This document shows positions 16,033 to 23,571 of a stretch of DNA of 38,526 nucleotides, piece after piece. The DNA lies in IMG/VR virus record IMGVR_UViG_3300017671_000006, positions 1 to 38,526 of that record; one strand, 5' to 3'. This DNA comes from a virus. A program made the translations under genes and the position numbers. The notes under the pieces were generated by a model, which did not search any database, had not been told where the DNA came from, and saw only the letters and a list, made by a program, of their open reading frames with translations. Position 1 is the first letter of the stretch, and each line of letters begins with the position of its first letter.

Positions 16033-16563
16033 GGGTTTCTGGTCTCCGGTTGATAGTGCCATGTCGGCAGCCGCAATTGCTGCCAGGTCGAGATTGGGTG
16101 AATTGGTGAGGCCGACATTGACCAGGCGCGTGATGCGGCCGTCGGCCTGGGCGAACCGGAAATGCGGCGAGACATAGCGATACTCGCCAGCCTCCAGGGC
16201 GGCGAGCGCGGGAGCGGTCCACTCGACTTCGGCATGGATGCCGTCAGCCTCGACGCTCAGCCCCTTGATCCAGCCGGCAGCCTTGGCCGTGCCGCCGTTG
16301 GGCACAGCCAGCACGCTCTGGTGATCATAGTCGATGAACAGATCCGTATCGCGCTGGACGGCGGCGGTCGCGTCGATCACTGCCTGGGCATGCGTCGCAT
16401 CGACCAGACGGTATGGGCCGCGGCCGTCGCGGCCATGGAAGGGATCGCCGAACGGCAGGATCTGGATGCGCTTGCGGACCTTGCCCTGGTCGTCGAGCAC
16501 GGCAACGGCTGCGGCAATCGCAGTGTCGGTTCCGGCATCAGGGGTGGCGGTGCGCTTCGTCAT
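15472..16563 (-). CDS. Head maturation protease with scaffold region (Mu gpI family)
   Basis: 363 residues. The N-terminal ~170 form the Mu I protease domain: IQILPFGDPFHGRDGRGPYR, DTDLFIDYDHQSV, AAGWIKGLSVEADGIHAEVE and YRYVSPHFRF. The C-terminal half is helical and charged, as for scaffolding, and can be made separately from an internal start (see the 15472-16032 entry). A predicted activator-dependent promoter sits immediately upstream, with its -10 element only 6 nt from the ATG. No ribosome-binding site is seen, which suggests a leaderless message. Confidence 0.93.
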   Translation of the reverse strand: MTKRTATPDAGTDTAIAAAVAVLDDQGKVRKRIQILPFGDPFHGRDGRGPYRLVDATHAQAVIDATAAVQRDTDLFIDYDHQSVLAVPNGGTAKAAGWIKGLSVEADGIHAEVEWTAPALAALEAGEYRYVSPHFRFAQADGRITRLVNVGLTNSPNLDLAAIAAADMALSTGDQKPMKSVAEALGLSADASEEEVLAAIKDMMEKSTAQSAQLTAIDKTLADVRVTVGVAADADGTAIATALAEKAASFDPAQFVPRASYDALAKGVREEAEKSAIAAVDQAVADGKVPPAQRAWALDLVKKDKASFHSFIAGAAPFAAGDIITEKSGDKDAPKLSADEAAIASQLGLTEEKFLKSREEGNV

Positions 16564-16569
16564 GATGCG

Positions 16570-16620
16570 GCTATGCCCGGATGGCCGGGGCCGCAGTTAC
16601 CTGACGAATGTCCGACAGGT
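16570..16620 (-). promoter_or_regulatory. Predicted Mor/C-type activator site and promoter for the head operon
   Basis: On the minus strand, an imperfect dyad (16620-16599; arms ACCTGTCGGAC and TTCGTCAGGT) is followed by 23 nt and then CATAGC (16575-16570). If CATAGC is the -10 element, transcription would start at about the A of the protease ATG (16563), and the dyad centre would be near -46. The dyad matches the one before the lysin in 17 of 22 positions with identical spacing. Mu has a C-dependent promoter at the same place, before gene I. The rest of the gap 16621-16683 shows nothing else. Confidence 0.6.
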
Positions 16621-16683
16621 GCGGATCATCGTGCGATCATGGCTTAACCGGGTTGAAGGCCGCTGGCAATTGCCGCTTGGCGA

Positions 16684-17841
16684 TCACCGCTGCCAGATCT
16701 GTTTGCCACCACCCGCGTTGCGCAATCGCGCGGTACGCCATCCGGCGCGGCCGATGTCAAAAGCCACGTTGCCCCGGATATAGCGGCGCATCAGCATGGC
16801 CTTTCCTGCGCGGTCCAGAACCCATACCAGGCGGATGCTGTCGGGCTTGGCGAGCGCGCGTAAGCCCTGCTCGTACCTGCGCAGCTGTGATCCGCTCGGC
16901 AGCTGCATATCTCCTCGGGAATCGCGGAAGAGCCCAGCGCCGATCGCCAGCGGCCAGCCAGTGGCATCGCGCCAGATCGCGCCGCGCTGCAGCTTCCGGG
17001 CGTCGATCTCAAAGGGCCTCAAGAGCCGCCTCAAGACCCGCTCAGCGTCGTCTGACAGATCGGCAGCGGCAGTGGCGTCAGATTCGCCAGGCGCTCCAGG
17101 CATTGGCTTGGGTGCGAGCGGATCGAGATAGGCTTTGCCGACATTGAACGAGAAGCCTGGATCGATGCCGCGCTCGGTGCGCGTCAGCTCGCCGGTGCGG
17201 CGGTTCACGTAATCGCGCGCAGGAAAGCGGACGGGCTGCTCGGTCACGGTCTCGCCGCGCCGATCGAGCATGCGCTGGTTGACCGGCCGCGCGGTGCAGC
17301 GGCAGTTCCAGCCGCACGGCGGATAATGCGTATCCCACCAGGGATGATCGACCGGCAGGATGGTCTTGTGCCAGGCCCCATGCTCCGGTCGCTCGCGCCC
17401 GTCCTTCACCGATTCGTAGATCAGGAAGGGGAAGACTTTCTTCTGGCGCTCGATGCGCTCCCAGCGCCCGGCAGCATAGGCGCTGCGCAGGTTGGTATCG
17501 AAGATCGTGCGCAACCTTGCGGGGCTGCCGAGCTGGACGACGCGCTGCTCGCCGGTCAGCGGATCTGTCTCCAGGCTGCGACCCCACCAGCCACGCGCCA
17601 TCAGCAGCGGGGTGAGGTCCTGGCGAAAGGTTGCCAGCGTCGTGCCTTTGGTGATGGCATCGTCGACCGCCTGGCGGATGTCCTCCAGCAGATCGCGCGA
17701 CATGGCCTTGGCCACGGTGAACGCCTTGGCATGCTCCTCTTGCCAGACATCGCGCCAGTCGAAGCCGAAGGCGATACCCTTGGCGCGGAAGAACGCGATC
17801 GCCTCCTCAGGCAGCAGCTGCGGCGGTGTGTCTTCGACCAC
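16684..17841 (-). CDS. Mu F-like minor head protein (gp30) with C-terminal PBECR2-like nuclease domain
   Basis: 385 residues. The first ~205 are Mu F-like: LRTIFDTNLRSAYAAGRWER, KDGRERPEHGAWHKTILPVD, then WWDTHYPPCGWNCRC, the conserved head-morphogenesis motif. From about 275 a second module follows: FRDSRGDMQLPSGSQLRRYE, ALAKPDSIRLVWV and AGKAMLMRRYIRG. I recognise this as the PBECR2 (phage barnase-EndoU-colicin E5/D-RelE-like nuclease) pattern found fused to phage head proteins. It is thought to be an RNase-like effector delivered with the DNA; that role is predicted, not shown. Start is GTG at 17841, 1 nt after the upstream stop. Confidence 0.88.
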   Translation of the reverse strand: MVEDTPPQLLPEEAIAFFRAKGIAFGFDWRDVWQEEHAKAFTVAKAMSRDLLEDIRQAVDDAITKGTTLATFRQDLTPLLMARGWWGRSLETDPLTGEQRVVQLGSPARLRTIFDTNLRSAYAAGRWERIERQKKVFPFLIYESVKDGRERPEHGAWHKTILPVDHPWWDTHYPPCGWNCRCTARPVNQRMLDRRGETVTEQPVRFPARDYVNRRTGELTRTERGIDPGFSFNVGKAYLDPLAPKPMPGAPGESDATAAADLSDDAERVLRRLLRPFEIDARKLQRGAIWRDATGWPLAIGAGLFRDSRGDMQLPSGSQLRRYEQGLRALAKPDSIRLVWVLDRAGKAMLMRRYIRGNVAFDIGRAGWRTARLRNAGGGKQIWQR

Positions 17842-17842
17842 G

Positions 17843-18364
17843 CTATGCTCCGATCAGCGGGTGGCCGTCATCATCGGCCAGCGCAGCGCCGGCGTTGGCA
17901 GCGAGTATCCGCGTCAGCGACCAGCTGATCCGGCGATAGCGGACGAAGCCAGGTTCGAACCGGCCGCCCTGGCGTGCACGAAAGCCGGCGATGACGCCGA
18001 TTGCCTGATGGTGGCCGGCTATCGACAGGCAGGCGTCGATCGTTGCCTTGGCATTCTCGCTGTACCAGGCGCGGCGCACCAGGCCAGCGCCCTGGTCAAG
18101 GGCATGCAGGATGGTAACGCGGCCTGCCAGAATATCTTCGGGCAGCATCAGAGGATCGAGGCGGACTCGATCGGCCTGACCGAGCTGCAGCCCCGGCTCG
18201 ACCAGAAGGCCTCGCGCGGTTCCGTCCACAAGATGATCGAACCGCGGCGCATCTGCACCGGCCAGCACGATCGCGCCGGCCGCGTTCCGGTACGCGGCGG
18301 CCGTCGGTCGCGTGAACGCGAAGGCGATATCGAAATCGCCCTGGTCAAGGTCACCATCAGCCAT
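17843..18364 (-). CDS. Phage protein with FTRPTxxxY / APRFDH / GLLVEP motif
   Basis: 173 residues from the ATG at 18364, overlapping the portal stop by 8 nt. Residues ~14-55 hold the pattern FAFTRPTAAAYRNAAG ... APRFDH ... GLLVEP, a short module seen at the start of many phage spike and fibre-like virion proteins. The C-terminus has RRISWSLTRILAANAGAALA. Function is unknown. Its position between portal and F-like protein, where Mu has no gene, suggests an added capsid-associated or spike component. Confidence 0.65.
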   Translation of the reverse strand: MADGDLDQGDFDIAFAFTRPTAAAYRNAAGAIVLAGADAPRFDHLVDGTARGLLVEPGLQLGQADRVRLDPLMLPEDILAGRVTILHALDQGAGLVRRAWYSENAKATIDACLSIAGHHQAIGVIAGFRARQGGRFEPGFVRYRRISWSLTRILAANAGAALADDDGHPLIGA

Positions 18365-20291
18365 CGGCGGTGTCGTCACCCTCAACAGGCTCCGGGCCTC
18401 GCGCCTCGACATCGCCAAGCAGCCGCGAACCGAAGCCGGCGCGCGCCAGCACAGACTGCATCGCGCCGACATCCATCGCCTGCAGCGCGTCGATCAAGCC
18501 GTCGCGGACCTGCTCCAGGCTCTCCGATGTTTCGAGCAGCTCGTCGATCGGACCGCGCATCGGATCGACCAGCGCCTGCCAGTCGTCCAGCGCCTCGTCG
18601 ATCGCACTGTCGATGCCATCCGGTTCCCGCTCTGCAGGTTCGCGCGCAGCGGCAGTGGCCCCTTGGTCTGCAATGCCCACTGCGGGCGATTTAAAGGGCT
18701 CTAAGGGGCCAACCGCAGGATTTTTAGCGGGGTCAGCGCCTGAACGCACTCCTGCGCCTTCTCCGGGCAGAATAGCGGTGGGTGCTTTTGCCTTCGCGGC
18801 ACCCGCCACCAGCTCGTCGATTTCAGTGTCGCCGATCGCCGGGAAGCTGGTCTTGATGACAGCGCGCGCCGCGTCTGCACCCATGGTGCCGCTCTCCACC
18901 GCCTGGACAATCTCAAGCAGCGATTTGATCTGTGCGCCATTGAGGGCGAGCTGCTGCACCTGCGCACCGGGATTGGTGGCGCCGTCCTCTCCGGCCGACG
19001 GATCCACCACAGCGGCGCCGACCAGGCCCAGCGGCTCCTCGTCACCTTCAGGTGCAGGAAGGCCAGCGCGCTCGCGCATCTGGGTGCCGCCAATCTTGAC
19101 ACCCATGGCCGCCAGCTTCTCTGCATTGCCGATGTCGACGGCAGCGTCGATCTCGTCTGGCCTGCCGATGCGGATGCGCGGATAGCTGCCGCGCGGTCCA
19201 CGATTGAGCATGATCATCGGGACGACGATGTCGCGGTTGATCGTCGCGCTGGCGAGGATGGCATCGGCATCCATGATGTCGCCGCGCACGTCGTTGTGCA
19301 CATTCGCCTGGCCAGAGCCAAGCCCACCCGACTGCGCGTCGGTGGTGTTGGTCTGGCCCAGCACCGCCTTGGAGAATTGCAGGTCCCAGAACTCGGCCTT
19401 GCTGCGCCACAGGTCGTTGGGCGCGGTGCCGGCCTTGCGGTCGATGAAGTCCACCGACATCGTCTCGGGAATCGTGCCCCAGGCATCGGCACCCAGCTGG
19501 GTCAGCGCGTTGGCCAGGATGCGCTTGTTGGCCTCGCTCTCGTTGGGTCCGTACTTGCCCAGGCGAAGCGGATGGCCATACCCTTCCAGGAAGATGACCC
19601 AGTCCTTGATCGCATAGTTCTTGAACAGATAGCCCCATGCGAGCGCCCGGATCAGTCCGCCCCGGATCGGCAGGCCGCTCTTCGCCTTGTGCTCGTGCAC
19701 CACGAACTTGGCGGCAGGCAGGCGCTTGGCCCCTTCGTTGGTGCGCAGGCGCAGATCCTCGCCGGTCGTCCGGTCGTATTCGAAATGGCGGGGGTCGCGC
19801 CATTTGATCTTGGCCGGGGTCCACAGCGACGACGTGGTCTTCCAGATGATCTCGCAGGCCGAGCGGCCCTTGCCGATCGCGTCGAGGATATCGAACAGGG
19901 CGAGCTGCAGCACGCCGCTGTCCAGCCAGTCGCGCACCAGCTCGGCATCGGCCTGCTCTTCGGGGCTGTCGCCGGCAGCATCGACCTCGATCGGAAGCGC
20001 GCAGATCGCCCGCTTGCGCGTGCCCAGGATCGAGAGGATGTGCAGGTCCTTCTCCTCGATTTCCTCGGCCAGCTCGAAATAGGCGATCTCGTCGCCGCCC
20101 TCAGCTGCGCGCAGGATCTGGCCCAGCTTGCGCGGGTCCATACCCTGGGCCGGATGACCCGACTGGATCGAGCGCACCGAGCCGACACTGGGCGCGGCGA
20201 TCTCGCGGCGCAGTGTCTCCACGATCATGGGGCGGCCATCGGCCCAGACCAGCGGGGGAGGTGCTTTTGCGGAGGGAAGTTGGGTTGCCAT
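18357..20291 (-). CDS. Portal protein (Mu gp29, DUF935)
   Basis: 644 residues; larger than Mu gp29 (about 510) because of a C-terminal Ala/Pro/Asp-rich extension from about 430. Family motifs: LRRAEGGDEIAYFELAEEIE-like segment near 65, FDILDAIGKGRSACEIIW near 135, and LAKYGP-type LGKYGPNESEANKRIL near 245. The start at 20291 is preferred over 20309 because AAGGA sits 8 nt upstream, overlapping the terminase stop. Portal forms the dodecameric gate for packaging. Confidence 0.92.
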   Translation of the reverse strand: MATQLPSAKAPPPLVWADGRPMIVETLRREIAAPSVGSVRSIQSGHPAQGMDPRKLGQILRAAEGGDEIAYFELAEEIEEKDLHILSILGTRKRAICALPIEVDAAGDSPEEQADAELVRDWLDSGVLQLALFDILDAIGKGRSACEIIWKTTSSLWTPAKIKWRDPRHFEYDRTTGEDLRLRTNEGAKRLPAAKFVVHEHKAKSGLPIRGGLIRALAWGYLFKNYAIKDWVIFLEGYGHPLRLGKYGPNESEANKRILANALTQLGADAWGTIPETMSVDFIDRKAGTAPNDLWRSKAEFWDLQFSKAVLGQTNTTDAQSGGLGSGQANVHNDVRGDIMDADAILASATINRDIVVPMIMLNRGPRGSYPRIRIGRPDEIDAAVDIGNAEKLAAMGVKIGGTQMRERAGLPAPEGDEEPLGLVGAAVVDPSAGEDGATNPGAQVQQLALNGAQIKSLLEIVQAVESGTMGADAARAVIKTSFPAIGDTEIDELVAGAAKAKAPTAILPGEGAGVRSGADPAKNPAVGPLEPFKSPAVGIADQGATAAAREPAEREPDGIDSAIDEALDDWQALVDPMRGPIDELLETSESLEQVRDGLIDALQAMDVGAMQSVLARAGFGSRLLGDVEARGPEPVEGDDTADG

Positions 20292-20302
20292 GCTCTGTTC
20301 CT

Positions 20303-21841
20303 TCACCACGCGCCGCGCGCGGGCATGCGGGTGCCGCGCGCATCGCGCCGATCGTCGTTGTGGTTGGGGCCGCGACCAAGCCGGTCCTGCCGGTGGCTGG
20401 AGCTGCCTTCATATTCGTAGAGCGCGCCGCCGAGCTGGTAGGCGCGCCATGCCAGGGCATAGGCCCAGAAGCGGTCGGCATGGACATCGCCGTCGTTGAC
20501 GATCCGGACGCTACCGGATTCCTCGCTGCCCATTTTCTTGAGCGCCATCAGATCCGAGCGCGTGATGGCATCGGATCTGATCCTGATCTTGCGCTCCTGG
20601 AAGGCGACCTTCAGCCCGATCGCCAGGTCATAGCGCGTGGGCCCGGTCAGCAGCTCGCCATAGACCCGGCTCGCACCGTGCTTGATGATCAGATCCTCGA
20701 CCACCTTTTCGCCCATGCCGGTCTGGTCGACGCGTGCCTGGACGACGCGGCGGCGCAGGAACAGCCCGTCAAAGAACGCATCCTGGTGCGCGAACGTCTG
20801 GCCGGTTTCCTCATAGGTATCGCGCTGCCAGAGCACGTCGCCGATCAACTCCATGCAATACTGCACCTGGCCATCACGGCGGCGTGCCACGTCGCGGCCG
20901 ACATAACACAGCCCGCCAGCGTAGAAGTCGGGCAAGCCGCACTCCTCGTGCTCGGCCGCGATGATGTCCTCCAGCGCGATCAGGCAGCCCGATCCGGTCT
21001 TGGGAACGCAGTCGAGCTCTTCCTCGGCGTCGTCGCCATAGGCAGCGCGGATGTCCGCTTCCCATTGCTCTTTCGGCGGCAGGTCGGTGCCCTTGGTGCG
21101 CGCGACCAGGGCAACGCGATCGTAGAGCCCGGCCTCCATCGCATCAGCGAAGGTGATCTTCATCGTTGCGCCGGCGCGCTTGCCTGCGCGGATCTCGTCG
21201 AGCAGCACGTTGAACGGATTGGAGACGCCGTCGTGGGTGGAAATCACGACGACCTGGCCGCCCCAGATCAGCAGCGCCATGGCCGACTTGATCACCTCGT
21301 TGACGTTCTTGTGGAACGCCGCCTCGTCGATGATGACAATGCCCTGCTTGCCGCGCAGCGCGCGCGGTACGCTGGGCAACGCGGTCACGCGGAAGCCACT
21401 GGCGAAGCGGATGCTGAAGGCCTTGACCCCGTGCTCGCGGCCGTTGTCGTCGGTATAGAGGACCTCTTCCTCGACGAGCTCGCCCGCGACCAGGCCGAAG
21501 GACCGCGCCCACATGGCGCAGACCTCGATAAACTCAAGGGTCATGTCCTTGTCATAACCCATGTACCAGACGTTCTGGCCACCGGCTTCGATCGAGCTTG
21601 CCGCCTTCAGCGCGGCGAACGCGGCGACGCCCCAGGTCAGGCCGATACGGCGGCTCTTCTCGATGACCAGCAGCGAGGCACCGGCGAACAGCTTGTCGAC
21701 CGTCTTCTGCTGATAGCCCAGCAACAGGTCGCCCTTGGGCAGGCGCACGATCGCCGCCTCGGCCGCAGCGCGATCGCCCTGTATTTCGCGGCGGCGGATC
21801 TCGTCGTCGCGCTTCTGCTGGTCAGCCGGGGACAGCTTCAC
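20303..21841 (-). CDS. Terminase large subunit (Mu gp28)
   Basis: 512 residues. Packaging ATPase and headful nuclease. Walker-A-like EKSRRIGLT at 61-69 and Walker B GIVIIDEAAFH at 167-177, followed by the coupling motif VVVISTHDG near 200. The C-terminal half carries the nuclease region (GRDVARRRDGQVQYCME...DQTGMGEKVVEDLI). Start is GTG at 21841, overlapping the gp27-like stop (GTGA). Confidence 0.94.
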   Translation of the reverse strand: MKLSPADQQKRDDEIRRREIQGDRAAAEAAIVRLPKGDLLLGYQQKTVDKLFAGASLLVIEKSRRIGLTWGVAAFAALKAASSIEAGGQNVWYMGYDKDMTLEFIEVCAMWARSFGLVAGELVEEEVLYTDDNGREHGVKAFSIRFASGFRVTALPSVPRALRGKQGIVIIDEAAFHKNVNEVIKSAMALLIWGGQVVVISTHDGVSNPFNVLLDEIRAGKRAGATMKITFADAMEAGLYDRVALVARTKGTDLPPKEQWEADIRAAYGDDAEEELDCVPKTGSGCLIALEDIIAAEHEECGLPDFYAGGLCYVGRDVARRRDGQVQYCMELIGDVLWQRDTYEETGQTFAHQDAFFDGLFLRRRVVQARVDQTGMGEKVVEDLIIKHGASRVYGELLTGPTRYDLAIGLKVAFQERKIRIRSDAITRSDLMALKKMGSEESGSVRIVNDGDVHADRFWAYALAWRAYQLGGALYEYEGSSSHRQDRLGRGPNHNDDRRDARGTRMPARGAW

Positions 21842-22419
21842 GCATCGCTCCCCAGCACAGCGTGGCGGATCGCCTCGACGGTGTCCTTGGACAGGCCTTT
21901 GGCGCGCGCGGCGGTCGTTGCATTCTCGGCTGCCTGCTTGGTCGCCTTCTCGGCCGCGCGGCGCTCGGCCTTCTCGACGACATCGAGGTCAGTCTTGCGC
22001 GCCAGCGCCAGGTTGCGCAGCGCCTCGGAAAACTCCTTCGCTTCTTTCGGGCTGAGCTGGATGCCCTCGCCATCTTTCTCGGCAAGGATCAGGCGGAACA
22101 TGTTGGCGTGCAACAGCTGGCCATTGAGATCGAGCAGCTCCGACTGGCTTGCGTTGCCGGCCTGCTTGGCCAATGCCTCGGCATAGATTTGGGTCTCGCG
22201 CATCTCGCTGCTGATGTCAGCGAGAGTGCGGACGTGACGGCCCAGCGCCGAGCGGCTGATGTGGCCCTGGCCGATCTTCTCAAGCTGCGCCTTGATCTCG
22301 TCGATCGTCCAGCCCTTTTCGATCCGCAGCTCGTTGATCAGCGCGCGAACTTCCGGGTCCGCCCTGTCGATCGTCGACGGCGTATGCTTGAGCGGCTTGG
22401 GACGGGCACGGCGCGCCAT
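21838..22419 (-). CDS. Mu gp27-like protein (DUF3486), likely terminase small subunit
   Basis: 193 residues. Opening KHTPSTIDRADPEVRALINE then GWTIDEIKAQLEKIG and ISRSALGRHVRTL form the helix-turn-helix DNA-binding part of DUF3486 proteins. A long charged helix follows (about 150-185). It is expected to recognise phage DNA near the pac site, and is adjacent to the large subunit as in Mu. Confidence 0.9.
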   Translation of the reverse strand: MARRARPKPLKHTPSTIDRADPEVRALINELRIEKGWTIDEIKAQLEKIGQGHISRSALGRHVRTLADISSEMRETQIYAEALAKQAGNASQSELLDLNGQLLHANMFRLILAEKDGEGIQLSPKEAKEFSEALRNLALARKTDLDVVEKAERRAAEKATKQAAENATTAARAKGLSKDTVEAIRHAVLGSDA

Positions 22420-22421
22420 GG

Positions 22422-22739
22422 TCAGATGCGATCCTTGCGAGAGACACCGGGGATGCTCGATCGACCGTGCGCCACGTCGTAACCGCGCTGGGTGATCGTG
22501 GCGGAGTAGCTGCTATCGGCCAGCTGGATCACGTTGACCAGGCGAACGCCACCCAGCCAGCTGAGCAGGCTGCGTACCTGGTCGATGGTGACGTCCTCGT
22601 TCATGCCGCGAAGGCCGGTGGTCAGCGCGCGTTCGTTGGCTGATCCGCTGTCCAGCTCGGCCAGCATCTGCAGCACGAACAGGCGACGGTCGGCTTCGAC
22701 ACGATCGGCGAAGGTCTTGGCTGGAATGCTGTCGCTCAT
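22422..22739 (-). CDS. Winged-helix phage protein (VpaChn25_0724-like, Mu gp26 position)
   Basis: 105 residues. Family features: DRRLFVLQMLAELDSGSANE, then VTIDQVRSLLSWLGGVRLVN and the ending YSATITQRGYDVAHGRSSIPGVSR. This resembles a small winged helix common just upstream of Mu-like terminases. Role unknown. ATGA overlap with the DUF2730-like gene. Confidence 0.8.
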   Translation of the reverse strand: MSDSIPAKTFADRVEADRRLFVLQMLAELDSGSANERALTTGLRGMNEDVTIDQVRSLLSWLGGVRLVNVIQLADSSYSATITQRGYDVAHGRSSIPGVSRKDRI

Positions 22740-23092
22740 TTGCCGTTCACTCCCTTCTCAAGGAAGAAATCCTCGAGTCGTTTCACACCTGATGCGGTTC
22801 GCTCGGCCATGTCGCGGTGCCCGTCTATCTTGGCTTCGAGGCGCTTGACGTCGGCCTTTGTCGCCATGCCGCGCATGGTCTGCTCGACATGGACAACGCG
22901 CGTATCCAGCTCGCGGACCTCGGTCTTTACGGTGTCGATGTTCTTGCCGAGCTCGGCCTTGACGGCGTCGATGCTCTTGGCGAGCGATCCGGTGTTCTCG
23001 GGGTTGGCACGGCCGACGCGGAAGATCGCGACGACGATGCCGACCACGATGAACAGCATGATCATGATTTCCAGGGGGCTAGTCGGCTGCAT
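22736..23092 (-). CDS. DUF2730-like membrane/coiled-coil protein (Mu gp25 position)
   Basis: 118 residues: one membrane span near 7-26 (LEIMIMLFIVVGIVVAIFRV), then a long charged coiled coil with heptad spacing (about 38-105). The layout and position before the terminase genes match DUF2730 proteins of Mu-like phages. The start at 23092 has AAGGA 8 nt upstream and overlaps the preceding gene by 14 nt. Confidence 0.8.
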   Translation of the reverse strand: MQPTSPLEIMIMLFIVVGIVVAIFRVGRANPENTGSLAKSIDAVKAELGKNIDTVKTEVRELDTRVVHVEQTMRGMATKADVKRLEAKIDGHRDMAERTASGVKRLEDFFLEKGVNGK

Positions 23093-23567
23093 TGTCTTGA
23101 TCCTTGGAGGCAGGTGTGTCGAACAGGTCGGGCTCGGTTCGAACGGGCGGTGGCACAAAGGTGGAAGGCGGCGGCACCTGGCCGACGCTGCGACGGATGG
23201 CGTTCATGATCTGCGTGCCGATCAGCTCGATCACGCTGAAGCCGGCGAAGCCCAGCCCGATCGAGACGACCAGGGCGAACAACAGGCCGGGCTTGCTGTC
23301 GACCACCCAGACGAGGGCGAGTAGCGCCAGGATGATCGAGACCAGGACATTGCGCGCAAGCGAAAGCGGCGGGCTGCCCCTCGGGCTCAGCGGCCGCGCC
23401 AGCAGGACACCGAGCACAGCGACCGCCGCGGTCACGACCGGCACCGAGACGCCGAGCACGTCGGCGCTATACGGCACAGCCTGGTGCAGAGGCTGAGTGA
23501 CGGCCGTTGCGGCGAAAGCCGGTGGCCAGAGCGTCATGAACGCGATCGAGATTGGTTTGATGGTCAC
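23079..23567 (-). CDS. Multi-span membrane protein, holin candidate
   Basis: 162 residues with hydrophobic stretches at about 5-22, 42-57 (VPVVTAAVAVLGVLLA), 72-89 (NVLVSIILALLALVWVV) and 94-118. The C-terminal tail is Pro-rich and charged (QVPPPSTFVPPPVRTEPDLF). Start is GTG at 23567, 4 nt after the fibre-like gene. Membrane topology and location within the lysis gene cluster make it the best holin candidate in the window, but no holin family motif is recognised. Confidence 0.65.
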   Translation of the reverse strand: MTIKPISIAFMTLWPPAFAATAVTQPLHQAVPYSADVLGVSVPVVTAAVAVLGVLLARPLSPRGSPPLSLARNVLVSIILALLALVWVVDSKPGLLFALVVSIGLGFAGFSVIELIGTQIMNAIRRSVGQVPPPSTFVPPPVRTEPDLFDTPASKDQDNAAD

Positions 23568-23571
23568 GCGG

